From assembly GCF_030161575.1 (NCBI RefSeq), contig NZ_BSUL01000001.1, positions 62,001 to 126,000 on the forward strand: DNA of 64,000 bases, given 5' to 3'. Under the pieces are notes generated by a model. That model was not told where the DNA came from. It was given only the letters and a program-made list of their open reading frames with translations, and ran no database searches. This document shows positions 37,515 to 46,559 of this stretch, piece after piece. A program made the position numbers and the translations under genes. Positions within the stretch are counted from its first letter, which is position 1. Each line of letters begins with the position of its first letter. This DNA comes from Arenivirga flava. GTDB lineage: Bacteria; Actinomycetota; Actinomycetes; Actinomycetales; Microbacteriaceae.

Positions 37515-37857
37515 CCCGCTGCGCCCGCGCGCCCGCGCCTGCGCCTGCGCGCCCGCGCCCGCGCCTCGCCCCCAGCCCTCTCGCCCCCAGACTCTTTCGC
37601 CAAACGACGGAGATCCGGCCACCGGGAGCAGCAGGCACGGAGCGAAGCCCCGCCAACGCGGGTCCCACGCCGCTCGGCGCATCCGTCGTGCCTCAGATCT
37701 CCGTCATTCGGCGAACGGCGGGATGGACGGGGTGACGCGACGTACGAACGCGCGACCAGCGGCTGGCCGCACAGGCAGCTCCGAGGAGCCCGCCGCCGCG
37801 AGCTGCTCCGCCGTGCAGGGGCCCGGAGCTGCTCCGCCGTGCAGCGCCGCGAGCGGC
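37515..37857. other. Repeat-rich intergenic region between MFS and hisN
   Basis: No gene is supported. The stretch holds alternating CGCCCGCGC/CGCCTGCGC low-complexity sequence (37520-37570), a long-armed inverted repeat (37596-37715) and tandem copies of the hisN 3' end (37801-37869). Confidence 0.7.
37596..37715. repeat. 120-base element with 19-base inverted-repeat ends
   Basis: The arm at 37596-37614 pairs with 37697-37715 at 17 of 19 positions (core GACGGAGAT and its complement), with 82 bases between. The arms are less GC-rich than the surroundings, contain no coding signal and look like a short repeat element (REP or MITE-like). It could fold into a cruciform or terminate transcription from the MFS gene. 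Confidence 0.7.
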
Positions 37858-37869
37858 TCAGCTGTGCAG
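37801..37869 (+). repeat. Tandem copies of the hisN 3' end
   Basis: An 18-base unit occurs at 37801-37818 and exactly again at 37827-37844, and with three changes at 37852-37869, where it forms the last codons and stop of hisN. The period is 25-26 bases. Confidence 0.85.
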
Positions 37870-38697
37870 CGCCGCGAGCGTCGCGTCGTGCAGCAGGCCG
37901 TTCGTCGCGAGCGCGCTGCCGTGCCAGGGGCCGTCCTCGCCGGCGACCGAGGTGAAGCGCCCGCCCGCCTCCTCCACGATCGGCACGAGCGCCGCCATGT
38001 CGTACACCTGCAGGTCGAACTCGCCGGCGACGTCGAGCACGCCCTCGGCGACGAGCATGTACGACCACATGTCGCCGTACGCGCGGGTGCGCCACACACG
38101 GCGGCTCAGCGCGACGAGGGGTTCGAGCATGCCGGCCTGATCCCACTGCTGCATCGAGTTGTAGCTGATCGACGCGTCCTCGAGGGCACCGACCGAGCTC
38201 ACCGCGAGGCGCCGCGGCTCTCCGCCGCGCTCCGAGATCCAGGCGCCGCCGCCGCGGGTCGCCCACCAGCGCTTGCCGAGGGCGGGCGAGCTCACCACGC
38301 CGAGCACCGGCACGCCGTCGACCACGAGCGCGATGAGCGTCGCCCACACGGGCGCGCCGCGCAGGAAGTTCGCGGTGCCGTCGATCGGATCGACGATCCA
38401 CTGCCGGCTCGCCTCGCCCACCGTGCCGTACTCCTCGCCGAGGAACGCGTCGTCCGGGCGCTCCGCCTCGACCCCCGAGCGGATGGCGCGCTCGACGGCC
38501 TGGTCCGCATCCGTCACGGGCGTGCGGTCGGGCTTCGTATCGATGCGCAGGTCCTGCGCGCCGAAGCGCTCCGAGCTGATGGCGTCGGCCGCGTCGGCGA
38601 GCCGCAGCGCCAGCGCGAGGTCGGTGGCGAGCTCATCACCCGCCGGCAGCGTGGAAGCGGATGCGGATGCGGGCGTCGGGTCGCTGGCGGAGCTCAC
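37858..38697 (-). CDS. hisN: Inositol-phosphatase-family enzyme, probably histidinol phosphatase
   Basis: A 279-residue protein with the IMPase metal sites EEYGTVGE (about 101), WIVDPIDGTANFLRG (about 113-127) and a C-terminal YDMAALVPIVEEAGG. The pattern matches the actinobacterial HisN histidinol-phosphate phosphatases better than CysQ or SuhB. It starts at GTG 38697. There are no other his genes nearby, so the substrate is inferred from similarity alone. Confidence 0.85.
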   Translation of the reverse strand: MSSASDPTPASASASTLPAGDELATDLALALRLADAADAISSERFGAQDLRIDTKPDRTPVTDADQAVERAIRSGVEAERPDDAFLGEEYGTVGEASRQWIVDPIDGTANFLRGAPVWATLIALVVDGVPVLGVVSSPALGKRWWATRGGGAWISERGGEPRRLAVSSVGALEDASISYNSMQQWDQAGMLEPLVALSRRVWRTRAYGDMWSYMLVAEGVLDVAGEFDLQVYDMAALVPIVEEAGGRFTSVAGEDGPWHGSALATNGLLHDATLAALHS

Positions 38698-39136
38698 GCG
38701 CCCAGCGTACCGGCGCGGGACGCCCGCCGAACGTCGCTGGATGCGCCGAGCGGCGCCGCACCGCGGCGCACCGCATCGCGGCGCCCGCACAGCGGCGCAC
38801 CGCACCACACAGCGCCTACCGCACCGCGGCGTACCCAGGCGCACCGCACCGCACCGCAGCGCTCCGGCGCGCGTTCGGCCGGCGGACCGTGACCCGCGCC
38901 GCGGGATGACGGCCGGCCGCACCGCCCAGCGATGCCGTACGCGAACGTCAGCGCAGCACGCGGACCGATACCGCGCTGTCGCTGCGGTACTGCGCTGTAC
39001 GAGACGGGGCACATCCCCGGCGCCGCACCGCCCGCGCTGTCGCCGCGGTACTGCGCTGCCGACCGGACCCGCGCCTACGCCGCACCACCCGCGCTCCCGC
39101 ACCGGTACTGCGCAACCCGCCGGCCCCAGCGCGCGC
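38698..39136. other. GC-rich degenerate-repeat region, no gene
   Basis: These 439 bases hold no supported gene. The first half is low-complexity CGCACCGC-type sequence. The second half has a roughly 25-base unit containing CGGTACTGCGC at about 38972, 39032 and 39089 (period about 57-61 bases), each copy diverged. Confidence 0.7.
38971..39117 (+). repeat. Three diverged copies of a CCGCGCTGTCGC...GGTACTGCGC unit
   Basis: Copies begin at about 38971, 39032 and 39089. The first two are nearly identical over 25 bases; the third has several substitutions. No coding or structural role is evident. Confidence 0.6.
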
Positions 39137-40228
39137 CTACGCCTCGGGACGCTCCGTGCCCTCCAGCCCCGCGGCCGGGTCCTCGCCCAGCGCGCTGAGC
39201 AGCTTGCGCAGCGAGGCGAGCCGCTCGCGGCCGAGGTCGCCGAGCTCCCCGGCCTCGACGCGCTCGATGATCTCCCAGTCGTGCGCCTGCGCGAGCGGCA
39301 CCTCCTGCTCCGGGGCGCCCTCGGGCACGATCGCGGTCGCGGCGAAGGAGCGCAGCACGCTCGCCGGGTCGACGTGGCCGAGGCCGAAGGAGCGCACGCC
39401 GGGGGTGTCGATGATCCAGCCGCTGCGACCATCCGCTCCCCGCATGCGCAGCGAGACGGTGGAGGAGGACGTGTGCCGGCCCCGCCCGGTGACGGCGTTG
39501 ACCCGCCCGATGGCGCGCTTGGCGCTCGGCACGAGCGCGTTGACGAGCGTCGACTTGCCCACGCCCGAGTGCCCCACCGCCACCGTGGTGCGGCCGAGCA
39601 GCAGACGCTCGAGCTCGGCGCGCGGCACCTCGCCCTGCGCGCTCGTGACGACGGGCACGTCGAGGCAGGAGAACTGGTGCGCGAAGGCGGCGGGGTCCGC
39701 GAGGTCGGCCTTGGTGATGCAGAGGATCGGCTGGATGCCCGCGTCGAACGCCGCCACGAGGTAGCGATCGACGAGCCGGGCGCGCGGTTCCGGGTTCGCT
39801 GCGGCGACCACGATGAGCATCTGGTCGGCGTTCGCGACGATGACCCGCTCGACGTCGTCGCTGTCGTCCGCGCTGCGGCGCAGCAGGGTGCTGCGCTGGC
39901 GGATGCGCACGGCGCGGGCGAGGGTGCCCTCGTCGCCGCTGACGTCGCCGACGAGGTCGACCCGGTCGCCGGTGACGATCGACTGCCGCCCGAGCTCGCG
40001 AGCCCGGGTCGCGGTGAGCTCGCGCTCGTCGTGCCGCCCCTCGGCGACCAGCACCGAGTAGCGGCCGCGGTCGACGCCGAGCACCCGGGCCTCGACCGCG
40101 TCGTCGTGCTCCGGGCGCAGCTTCGACCGGGGCTTGCTGCCCTTCGGGTTCGGACGGATGCGCACCGCATCCTCGTAGCGCTCGTAGCCGGAGGCGCCGT
40201 CGTCGTCGCCGTCGTCCCACCAGCTCAT
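39137..40228 (-). CDS. rsgA: RsgA, ribosome small-subunit-dependent GTPase
   Basis: A 363-residue circularly permuted GTPase: N-terminal OB fold, then G4 (CITKADL, about residue 170), G1 (GHSGVGKSTLVNAL, about 216) and G3 (DTPGVRSFGL, about 276). It checks late 30S maturation. The C-terminal zinc knuckle (Cys/His cluster) of most RsgA proteins is not visible; the corresponding stretch (VPEGAPEQEVPLAQAHDWEII) lacks Cys. The gene follows aroA by 7 bases and is probably co-transcribed. Confidence 0.92.
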   Translation of the reverse strand: MSWWDDGDDDGASGYERYEDAVRIRPNPKGSKPRSKLRPEHDDAVEARVLGVDRGRYSVLVAEGRHDERELTATRARELGRQSIVTGDRVDLVGDVSGDEGTLARAVRIRQRSTLLRRSADDSDDVERVIVANADQMLIVVAAANPEPRARLVDRYLVAAFDAGIQPILCITKADLADPAAFAHQFSCLDVPVVTSAQGEVPRAELERLLLGRTTVAVGHSGVGKSTLVNALVPSAKRAIGRVNAVTGRGRHTSSSTVSLRMRGADGRSGWIIDTPGVRSFGLGHVDPASVLRSFAATAIVPEGAPEQEVPLAQAHDWEIIERVEAGELGDLGRERLASLRKLLSALGEDPAAGLEGTERPEA

Positions 40229-40235
40229 GGGCGGC

Positions 40236-41639
40236 TCAGAACGCCAGACCGCTCGTGGGCGCGGGGGCCTCGCCGAGCATCCGCTTCCACAGCTCGGGGA
40301 ACTGCGGGAGCGTCTTCGAGGTCGTGCGGATGTCCTCGATCTCGACGCCCGGCACCGCCAGCCCGATGATCGCGCCGGCCGTCGCCATGCGGTGGTCCTC
40401 GTAGGTTCGCCAGAGGCCGCCCGCGAGCGGGCGCGGCTCGATCGCCAGGCCGTCCTCGAGCTCGGTCACGGCGCCGCCGAGCCCGTTGATCTCGGCGGCG
40501 AGGGCCGCGAGACGGTCGGTCTCGTGTCCGCGCAGGTGGCCGATGCCGGTGATGCGGCTGGGGCCGCCGGCCAGCGCGGCGAGCGCGACGATCGCGGGAG
40601 CCAGCTCGCCGCCGCGGCTGAGGTCGAGGTCGATGCCGGGCAGGGGGCCGCCGTCGCGCAGTCCGCGCGCCTCGACCGTGAGGTCCGCACCCTCGCGGCG
40701 CACCTCGGCGCCGAAGAGCGGCAGCAGCTGCTCGAGGTCGGCGCCCACCTGGGTGGTCGAGGCCGGCCAGCGCTCGATGGTCACGGTGCCGCCGGCGACG
40801 ATCGCCGCGGCCAGGAACGGCGCGGCGTTGGAGAGGTCCGGCTCGATGCGCACGTCGAGACCGCTGATCGCACCGGGCTGCACGACCCAGAGGCCGACCT
40901 CGGGCGATTCGACGACGACGCCGCGCGCCGCGAGCGCGGCGATGGTCATCTCGATGTGCGGCAGGCTCGGCAGGTGCTCGCCGACGTGGCGCAGGGTGAG
41001 CCCCTCGTCGAAGCGAGCGGCGGCGAGCAGCAGGCCGGAGACGAACTGGCTCGAGGCGCTCGCGTCGATCTGCACCTCGCCGCCGCGCACCGAACCGGTG
41101 CCGAAGAGGCTGAACGGCAGTGCTCCGCGACCGTCGTCGGTGACGTCGGCGCCCACCGCGCGCAGCGACTCGATGGTCGTGCGCATCGGGCGTCGGCGGG
41201 CCGACTCGTCGCCGTCGAAGGCGACGGGGCCGAGCGCGAGCGCGGCGACGGGCGGCAGGAAGCGCATGACGGTGCCGGCGAGGCCGCAGTCGATCGAGGT
41301 CGAGCCCGTCAGCTCCTCGGGCGGCGTGACGAGCAGATCGGGGCCGTAGCCGCCCTCGCCCTCGCGCTCCTCGATGGAGACGTCCAGGTTGCGCAGCGCC
41401 TCGATCATGAGCGCGCTGTCGCGGGAGTGCAGGGGCTCGCGCAGCAGCGAGGGCGCGTCCGCGAGCGCGGCGAGCACGAGCTCGCGATTGGTCAGCGACT
41501 TCGAGCCCGGCAGCGGCAGGACCGCCGCGAGCGGGGTCCCGGCGACGGGCGCCATCCAGCGCCCCGTGTCGAGGCTGCCCGCGGCGCGCTGGTCGCCGTA
41601 GGGGTCGAACTCGGGCTCGGAATATTGCTGAATGGGCAT
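40236..41639 (-). CDS. aroA: AroA, 3-phosphoshikimate 1-carboxyvinyltransferase
   Basis: A 467-residue EPSP synthase with [18 protein letters not shown] (about residue 43), [12 protein letters not shown] and [13 protein letters not shown], and the C-terminal [16 protein letters not shown]. It makes EPSP from shikimate-3-phosphate and PEP in the shikimate pathway. The first 5 codons lie on top of the SigR-type promoter that reads in the other direction. Confidence 0.95.
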   Translation of the reverse strand: MPIQQYSEPEFDPYGDQRAAGSLDTGRWMAPVAGTPLAAVLPLPGSKSLTNRELVLAALADAPSLLREPLHSRDSALMIEALRNLDVSIEEREGEGGYGPDLLVTPPEELTGSTSIDCGLAGTVMRFLPPVAALALGPVAFDGDESARRRPMRTTIESLRAVGADVTDDGRGALPFSLFGTGSVRGGEVQIDASASSQFVSGLLLAAARFDEGLTLRHVGEHLPSLPHIEMTIAALAARGVVVESPEVGLWVVQPGAISGLDVRIEPDLSNAAPFLAAAIVAGGTVTIERWPASTTQVGADLEQLLPLFGAEVRREGADLTVEARGLRDGGPLPGIDLDLSRGGELAPAIVALAALAGGPSRITGIGHLRGHETDRLAALAAEINGLGGAVTELEDGLAIEPRPLAGGLWRTYEDHRMATAGAIIGLAVPGVEIEDIRTTSKTLPQFPELWKRMLGEAPAPTSGLAF

Positions 41640-41644
41640 CGGTT
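41619..41644 (+). promoter_or_regulatory. SigR/SigH-type promoter, GGAAT-N18-GTT
   Basis: GGAAT at 41619-41623 and GTT at 41642-41644 are separated by exactly 18 bases, the consensus of actinobacterial SigR/SigH promoters. It points at the sigR gene and ends 34 bases before the ATG at 41678, so sigR is probably autoregulated. It overlaps the start of aroA on the other strand. Confidence 0.8.
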
Positions 41645-41677
41645 CACAGACTACGGGAGAGAGCGGAGGACGAGCGG

Positions 41678-42391
41678 ATGAGCATGGTGCTGGACGCCCC
41701 GGTGCGCGCCGATGACGCGGGTCTAGGCTGGGCCGCGATGAACCACGACACCGCAGTACCCGTGGAGGACCCGCGCGGCGAGGACGGCGAGCGCGAGACC
41801 GAGCTCGACGACGCGACCCTGCGCCGTCTCTTCGAGGAGCAGGCGCTGCCCTTCATGGACCAGCTCTACGCGGCGGGGATGCGCATGACGCGCAACCCGG
41901 CCGACGCCGCCGACCTCGTGCAGGAGACCTTCGTGAAGGCGTTCACCGCCTTCCGCCAGTTCCAGCAGGGCACGAACCTCAAGGCGTGGCTGTACCGCAT
42001 CCTCACGAACACCTTCATCAACTCGTACCGCAAGAAGCAGCGCGACCCGTACCAGGGCACCATCGACGAGCTCGAGGATTGGCAGCTCGGCGGCGCCGAG
42101 TCGGCGACCGCATCGACCGGGCGCTCCGCCGAGGCCGAGGCGATCGACCACCTGCCCGACAGCACCGTCAAGGACGCGCTGCAGTCGATCCCCGAGGACT
42201 TCCGTCTGGCGGTGTACCTCGCCGACGTCGAGGGCTTCGCCTACCAGGAGATCGCCGACATCATGAAGACCCCCGTCGGCACCGTGATGAGCCGTCTGCA
42301 CCGTGGCCGGAAGCTGCTGCGCGAGCGGCTGGCGGGGTACGCACGCGAACGGGGCATCCAGGTGCCCGAGAAGACCGGAGGCAAGCGATGA
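41678..42391 (+). CDS. sigR: SigR/SigH-type ECF sigma factor
   Basis: A 237-residue (from 41678) ECF sigma factor with region 2 ([37 protein letters not shown]) and region 4 ([37 protein letters not shown]), close to SigR/SigH of the thiol-oxidative stress system. ATG 41678 has CGGAGGA upstream. A second in-frame start at 41738 follows TAGGCT (41724-41729) by 8 bases and could give a shorter form from a housekeeping leaderless transcript. The stop overlaps rsrA by ATGA. Confidence 0.93.
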   Translation: MSMVLDAPVRADDAGLGWAAMNHDTAVPVEDPRGEDGERETELDDATLRRLFEEQALPFMDQLYAAGMRMTRNPADAADLVQETFVKAFTAFRQFQQGTNLKAWLYRILTNTFINSYRKKQRDPYQGTIDELEDWQLGGAESATASTGRSAEAEAIDHLPDSTVKDALQSIPEDFRLAVYLADVEGFAYQEIADIMKTPVGTVMSRLHRGRKLLRERLAGYARERGIQVPEKTGGKR

Positions 42392-42630
42392 GCGACTGCG
42401 GCTGCGAGAAGGCCAAGGCCGAGCTCGAGGAGTACCTGCACCAGGAGCTCAGCGAGCAGGACTTCCAGGACATCACGGAGCACCTCGCGCACTGCGACGA
42501 CTGCAGCACGGAGCACCTCGTGGGGATCGCCCTCACCGAGAAGATGCGCAAGGCGTGCCGCGAGCAGGCGCCCGCCGAGCTGCGCCAGGCCGTCGAGCTG
42601 AAGCTGCGCTCGCTCACCGCGAAGCAGTAG
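42388..42630 (+). CDS. rsrA: RsrA-type zinc-binding anti-sigma factor
   Basis: An 80-residue ZAS-domain protein with the zinc motif H-x3-C-x2-C (EHLAHCDDC, residues about 31-39) and an upstream Cys pair (CGCEKAK, residues 4-6). It holds the sigma factor in reduced cells and releases it when the thiols are oxidised. Translationally coupled to sigR, as is usual. Confidence 0.93.
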   Translation: MSDCGCEKAKAELEEYLHQELSEQDFQDITEHLAHCDDCSTEHLVGIALTEKMRKACREQAPAELRQAVELKLRSLTAKQ

Positions 42631-42646
42631 CGCACCCGCCGACCGA

Positions 42647-42680
42647 CGACGAAGGCCCCGCCGGAGCGGGGCCTTCGTCG
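42647..42680. terminator. Bidirectional hairpin between rsrA and kgd
   Basis: A perfect 15-base-pair stem with a CGGA loop lies between the convergent rsrA and kgd genes, 17 bases after the rsrA stop. It has only a short T-containing tail on each side. It should end transcription from both directions. Confidence 0.85.
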
Positions 42681-42694
42681 TTCGCGGGAGCGGA

Positions 42695-45600
42695 TCAGGC
42701 GAGCGCGCGCTCCACGAGATCCTTCTGCTCCTGCGCGTGCCGCTTCGCGGAGCCGGCGGCCGGGGAGGCCGCGGCGGGACGGCAGACGACGTCCACGTGG
42801 CGGGCGCCCTCCGAGCGGTCGAGCTGGAAGTGGATGAACGGCCACGCGCCCTGGTTCTCGGGCTCGTCCTGCACCCAGACGACCTCCGCCGACTCCGGGT
42901 ACGTCGCGAGGATCGCGCGGAACTCGTCGCGGGGGATCGGGTAGTACTGCTCGAGGCGCACGAGCGCGACCGAGCGGTCGTCGCGCTTGTCGAGCTCGCC
43001 GCGCAGGTCGTAGTGCACCTTGCCCGAGTGCAGCAGCACCTTGCGCACGGCGCTCTTGTCGGTGATGCGGTCGTCGTCGATCACCGGCTGGAAGCGGCCC
43101 TCGGTGAAGTCCTCCACCGCGCTGGTCGCGCCGCGCAGGCGCAGCATCGACTTCGGCGTGAAGACGACGAGCGGACGCCGCGGGCGGGCGTAGGCCTGCC
43201 GCCGCAGCAGGTGGAAGTACGAGGCGGGGGTCGAGGGCTGGGCCACCGTCATGTTGTTCTCGGCGCAGAGCTGCAGGTAGCGCTCGATGCGCGCCGACGA
43301 GTGGTCCGGGCCCTGGCCCTCGTAGCCGTGCGGCAGCAGCAGCACGACGCTCGAGCGCTGCGCCCACTTCTGCTCCGCCGACGAGATGAACTCGTCGACG
43401 ACCGTCTGGGCGCCGTTCGCGAAGTCGCCGAACTGCGCCTCCCACAGCACCAGCGCATCCGCCCGCTCCACGGAGTAGCCGTACTCGAAGGCCATCGCCG
43501 CGTACTCGCTGAGCAGCGAGTCGTAGATCCAGAAGCGCCCCTGCTCGTCGGCGAGGTTGCCGAGGGGCAGCCACTCCTGACCGTTCTCGCGGTCGTGCAG
43601 CACCGCGTGGCGCTGCACGAAGGTGCCGCGGCGCGAGTCCTGGCCCGACATGCGCACCGGGGTGCCCTCGAGCAGCAGGGAGCCCAGCGCGAGCAGCTCG
43701 CCGAAGCCCCAGTCGATGCCGCCGCTGCGGCTCATGTCGACGCGCTTCCTGAGCAGCGCCTGCAGCTTCGGATGCACGGAGAAGCCGGCGGGCGGGTTGT
43801 CGTGCGCGTCGCCGATCGCCTCCACGACGCCGCGGTCGACCTTCGTCTCGAAGGCCGCGGTGTCGGCCTCCGCCTGCTGCGCGTCGGGGCGCTCGAGGTC
43901 GGCCACGGAGTCGCCGGTGACGACGGGGATCGAGCCCGTCTGCGCCGCGTGCGTCTCCGCGAAGGCGCGCTCGAGGCGCTCCTGGAAGTCGCGGTGCACG
44001 TTCTCGTACTCCTCGCGCGTGATGTCCTCGCGGCCCACCAGGTTCTCGGTGTAGAGGGTCCGCACGCTGCGCTTCGCCTCGATGAGGTTGTACATCAGCG
44101 GCTGCGTCATCGAGGGGTCGTCGCCCTCGTTGTGGCCGCGTCGGCGGTAGCAGACGAGGTCGATGACGACGTCGCGCTTGAACTGCTGCCGGTAGGCGAA
44201 CGCCATCTCGGCCACGCGCACCACGGCCTCGGGGTCGTCGCCGTTCACGTGGAAGATCGGCGCCTGGATGGCCTTGGCCACGTCGGTCGAGTAGACCGAG
44301 GAGCGGCTCTCGTTCGGCGGGGTCGTGAACCCGACCTGGTTGTTGACGACCAGGTGCACGGTGCCGCCGGTGCGGTACCCGCGCAGCTGCGACATCTGCA
44401 GGGTCTCGAAGACCACGCCCTGTCCGGCCATGGCCGCGTCGCCGTGCAGCAGCACGGGCAGCACGGGGAACGTGCCGGGGGCCTTGCGGTCCTGCTTGGC
44501 GCGCACGATGCCCTCGAGCACGCCGTCGACGGCCTCGAGGTGCGAGGGGTTCGCGGCGAGGTACACGGGAACCTGCTTGCCGGAGGGGCTCGTGAAGGTG
44601 CCCTCGGTGCCGAGGTGGTACTTCACGTCGCCGGAGCCCTGCACGGTGCGCGGGTCCTGCGTGCCCTCGAACTCGCGGAAGATCTGCGCGTAGGTCTTGC
44701 CCGCGATGTTCGTGAGCACGTTGAGGCGGCCGCGGTGCGGCATGCCGATGGCGACCTCGTCGAGCTGCTCCTCGGCGGAGGCCTGGACGATCGCGTCGAG
44801 GAACGCGATCGTCGACTCGCCGCCCTCGAGGCTGAAGCGCTTCTGGCCGACGTACTTGGTCTGCAGGAAGGTCTCGAAGGCCTCGGCCTCGTTCAGCTTG
44901 CCGAGGATGCGCAGCTGCTCGTCGTGGCTGGGCTTCTCGTAGGGCACCTCGACGTGCTCCTGGATCCAGCGCCGCTGCTCCGGGTCCTGGATGTGCATGA
45001 ACTCGACGCCGATCGTGCGGCAGTACGAGTCGCGCAGGATGCCGAGGATCTCGCGCAGCTTGGCCTGCCGCTTGCCGGCAAAGCCGCCGACCACGAACTC
45101 GCGGTCGAGGTCCCAGAAGGTCAGCCCGTGGCTCTCGATCTCGAGGTCCGGGTGGCTGCGCTGGCGGTACTCGAGCGGGTCGATGTCGGCCATGAGGTGG
45201 CCGCGCACGCGGTAGCTGTTGATGAGCTCCTGCACCCGGCTGGTCTTCGACACCCGCGCCGAGAGGTCGACGTTGATGTCCTGGCTCCAGTGGATCGGAG
45301 CGTAGGGGATGCGCAGCGCCGAGAAGATGCCCTCGTAGAAGCCGCGCGCGCCGGTGAGCAGCTCGTGCACCTTCTTGAGGAACTCGCCGCTGCCGGCGCC
45401 CTGGATGACCCGGTGGTCGTAGGTGGAGGTGAGCGTGATCGTCTTGCCGATGCCGAGCTCGACGAGCGTCTTGGTCGAGGAGCCCTGGAACTCGGCCGGG
45501 TACTCGAGCGCGCCGGCGCCGATGATGCTGCCCTGGCCGCGCATGAGGCGCGGTACCGAGTGCACGGTGCCGATGCCGCCGGGATTGGTCAGCGAGATGG

Positions 45601-46426
45601 TCGTGCCGGCGAAGTCGTCGCCGGTCAGCTTGTTGGCCCGGGCCTTCTTGACGAGCGCCTCGTACGCGGCGAGGAACTCGCCGAAGCCGAGGGTGTCGGC
45701 CTGCTTGATGCTCGGCACGAGCAGCGCGCGGGTGCCGTCGGGCTTGGGGATGTCGATCGCCAGGCCCATGTTCACGTGAGCGGGCTGCACCGCGGCCGGC
45801 TTGCCGTCGACCTCGTCGTAGTAGACGTTCTGGCTCGGGAACTCCTTGAGCGCCTGCACCAGCGCCCAGCCGATGAGGTGGGTGAAGGAGACCTTGCCGC
45901 CGCGCGTGCGCTGCAGGTGGTTGTTGATGACGATGCGGTTGTCGATCATCAGCTTCGCCGGCACGGTGCGCACGCTCGTCGCGGTCGGCACGGTGAGGCT
46001 CGCGTCCATGTTCGCGGCGAGGGCCTTGCTCATGCCCTTGAGCACGGTCACGACGTCCTCGGGGCCCTCGCTGGGCGCATCCGCCTCCGGCTTCGCGGTC
46101 GAGACGGGAGCCGTCTTCGGCGCCTCGGCCGGGATCGGCTTCTCCTTGGGCTGGACGGAGGTGGTCCTCGCCACCGGCTGCGTCGCCGGTGCGGTGGCCG
46201 AGGCGGGCGGGCCGGCGGGCGGGGGAGCGGATGCGGCGGAGGGGCCTCCCGAGCCGTACTGCTCGAGGATCGGCCACCATGATCGGTCGACCGAGTCCCG
46301 GTCGTCCTTGAAGCGCTCGTACATCTCCTCGACGAGCCATTCGTTCGCGCCGAACTCCCCGTCGGGAGCCTCACCGGTCTTCTGGTCGGACAAGCCGATC
46401 GCCCACTCTCCTGTTGCCTGACGCAA
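42695..46426 (-). CDS. kgd: Multifunctional 2-oxoglutarate decarboxylase/dehydrogenase (Kgd/OdhA)
   Basis: A 1243-residue fused enzyme. The N-terminal [12 protein letters not shown] start is followed by a Pro/Ala linker (about 60-115), an E2-type acyltransferase domain ([16 protein letters not shown] near 360) and the E1 domain with thiamine-binding [25 protein letters not shown] and [12 protein letters not shown]. No separate lipoyl domain is present. It carries 2-oxoglutarate into the TCA cycle as the E1/E2 component in actinobacteria. The start is uncertain: TTG 46426 or TTG 46393. Frame intact throughout. Confidence 0.96.
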   Translation of the reverse strand: MRQATGEWAIGLSDQKTGEAPDGEFGANEWLVEEMYERFKDDRDSVDRSWWPILEQYGSGGPSAASAPPPAGPPASATAPATQPVARTTSVQPKEKPIPAEAPKTAPVSTAKPEADAPSEGPEDVVTVLKGMSKALAANMDASLTVPTATSVRTVPAKLMIDNRIVINNHLQRTRGGKVSFTHLIGWALVQALKEFPSQNVYYDEVDGKPAAVQPAHVNMGLAIDIPKPDGTRALLVPSIKQADTLGFGEFLAAYEALVKKARANKLTGDDFAGTTISLTNPGGIGTVHSVPRLMRGQGSIIGAGALEYPAEFQGSSTKTLVELGIGKTITLTSTYDHRVIQGAGSGEFLKKVHELLTGARGFYEGIFSALRIPYAPIHWSQDINVDLSARVSKTSRVQELINSYRVRGHLMADIDPLEYRQRSHPDLEIESHGLTFWDLDREFVVGGFAGKRQAKLREILGILRDSYCRTIGVEFMHIQDPEQRRWIQEHVEVPYEKPSHDEQLRILGKLNEAEAFETFLQTKYVGQKRFSLEGGESTIAFLDAIVQASAEEQLDEVAIGMPHRGRLNVLTNIAGKTYAQIFREFEGTQDPRTVQGSGDVKYHLGTEGTFTSPSGKQVPVYLAANPSHLEAVDGVLEGIVRAKQDRKAPGTFPVLPVLLHGDAAMAGQGVVFETLQMSQLRGYRTGGTVHLVVNNQVGFTTPPNESRSSVYSTDVAKAIQAPIFHVNGDDPEAVVRVAEMAFAYRQQFKRDVVIDLVCYRRRGHNEGDDPSMTQPLMYNLIEAKRSVRTLYTENLVGREDITREEYENVHRDFQERLERAFAETHAAQTGSIPVVTGDSVADLERPDAQQAEADTAAFETKVDRGVVEAIGDAHDNPPAGFSVHPKLQALLRKRVDMSRSGGIDWGFGELLALGSLLLEGTPVRMSGQDSRRGTFVQRHAVLHDRENGQEWLPLGNLADEQGRFWIYDSLLSEYAAMAFEYGYSVERADALVLWEAQFGDFANGAQTVVDEFISSAEQKWAQRSSVVLLLPHGYEGQGPDHSSARIERYLQLCAENNMTVAQPSTPASYFHLLRRQAYARPRRPLVVFTPKSMLRLRGATSAVEDFTEGRFQPVIDDDRITDKSAVRKVLLHSGKVHYDLRGELDKRDDRSVALVRLEQYYPIPRDEFRAILATYPESAEVVWVQDEPENQGAWPFIHFQLDRSEGARHVDVVCRPAAASPAAGSAKRHAQEQKDLVERALA

Positions 46427-46480
46427 CGTCGTCGTCTGGTGGTGGAAGCACGGCCGCAGCCGTGCGGGAATACCTCGTCC

Positions 46481-46486
46481 AGCCTA
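46481..46486 (-). promoter_or_regulatory. Likely -10 element for kgd (TAGGCT)
   Basis: TAGGCT on the minus strand lies about 55-90 bases before the possible kgd starts and equals the -10 proposed for metY. No clear -35 is seen. Confidence 0.4.
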
Positions 46487-46559
46487 GGGGTTGGCGGCTC
46501 CGCGCCCGTTCAGGAAACCGCCCCTTGCGCGCAGCGGTCGAAAGTATGAGCGTGGGAGC

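Noticed and set aside
38971..39117. CRISPR or coding repeats
   Set aside because: Copies are diverged, the spacing varies and there is no reading frame or cas context.
42737..46282. Plus-strand open frame of 1181 codons opposite kgd
   Set aside because: Same reason: a shadow of the intact kgd gene.
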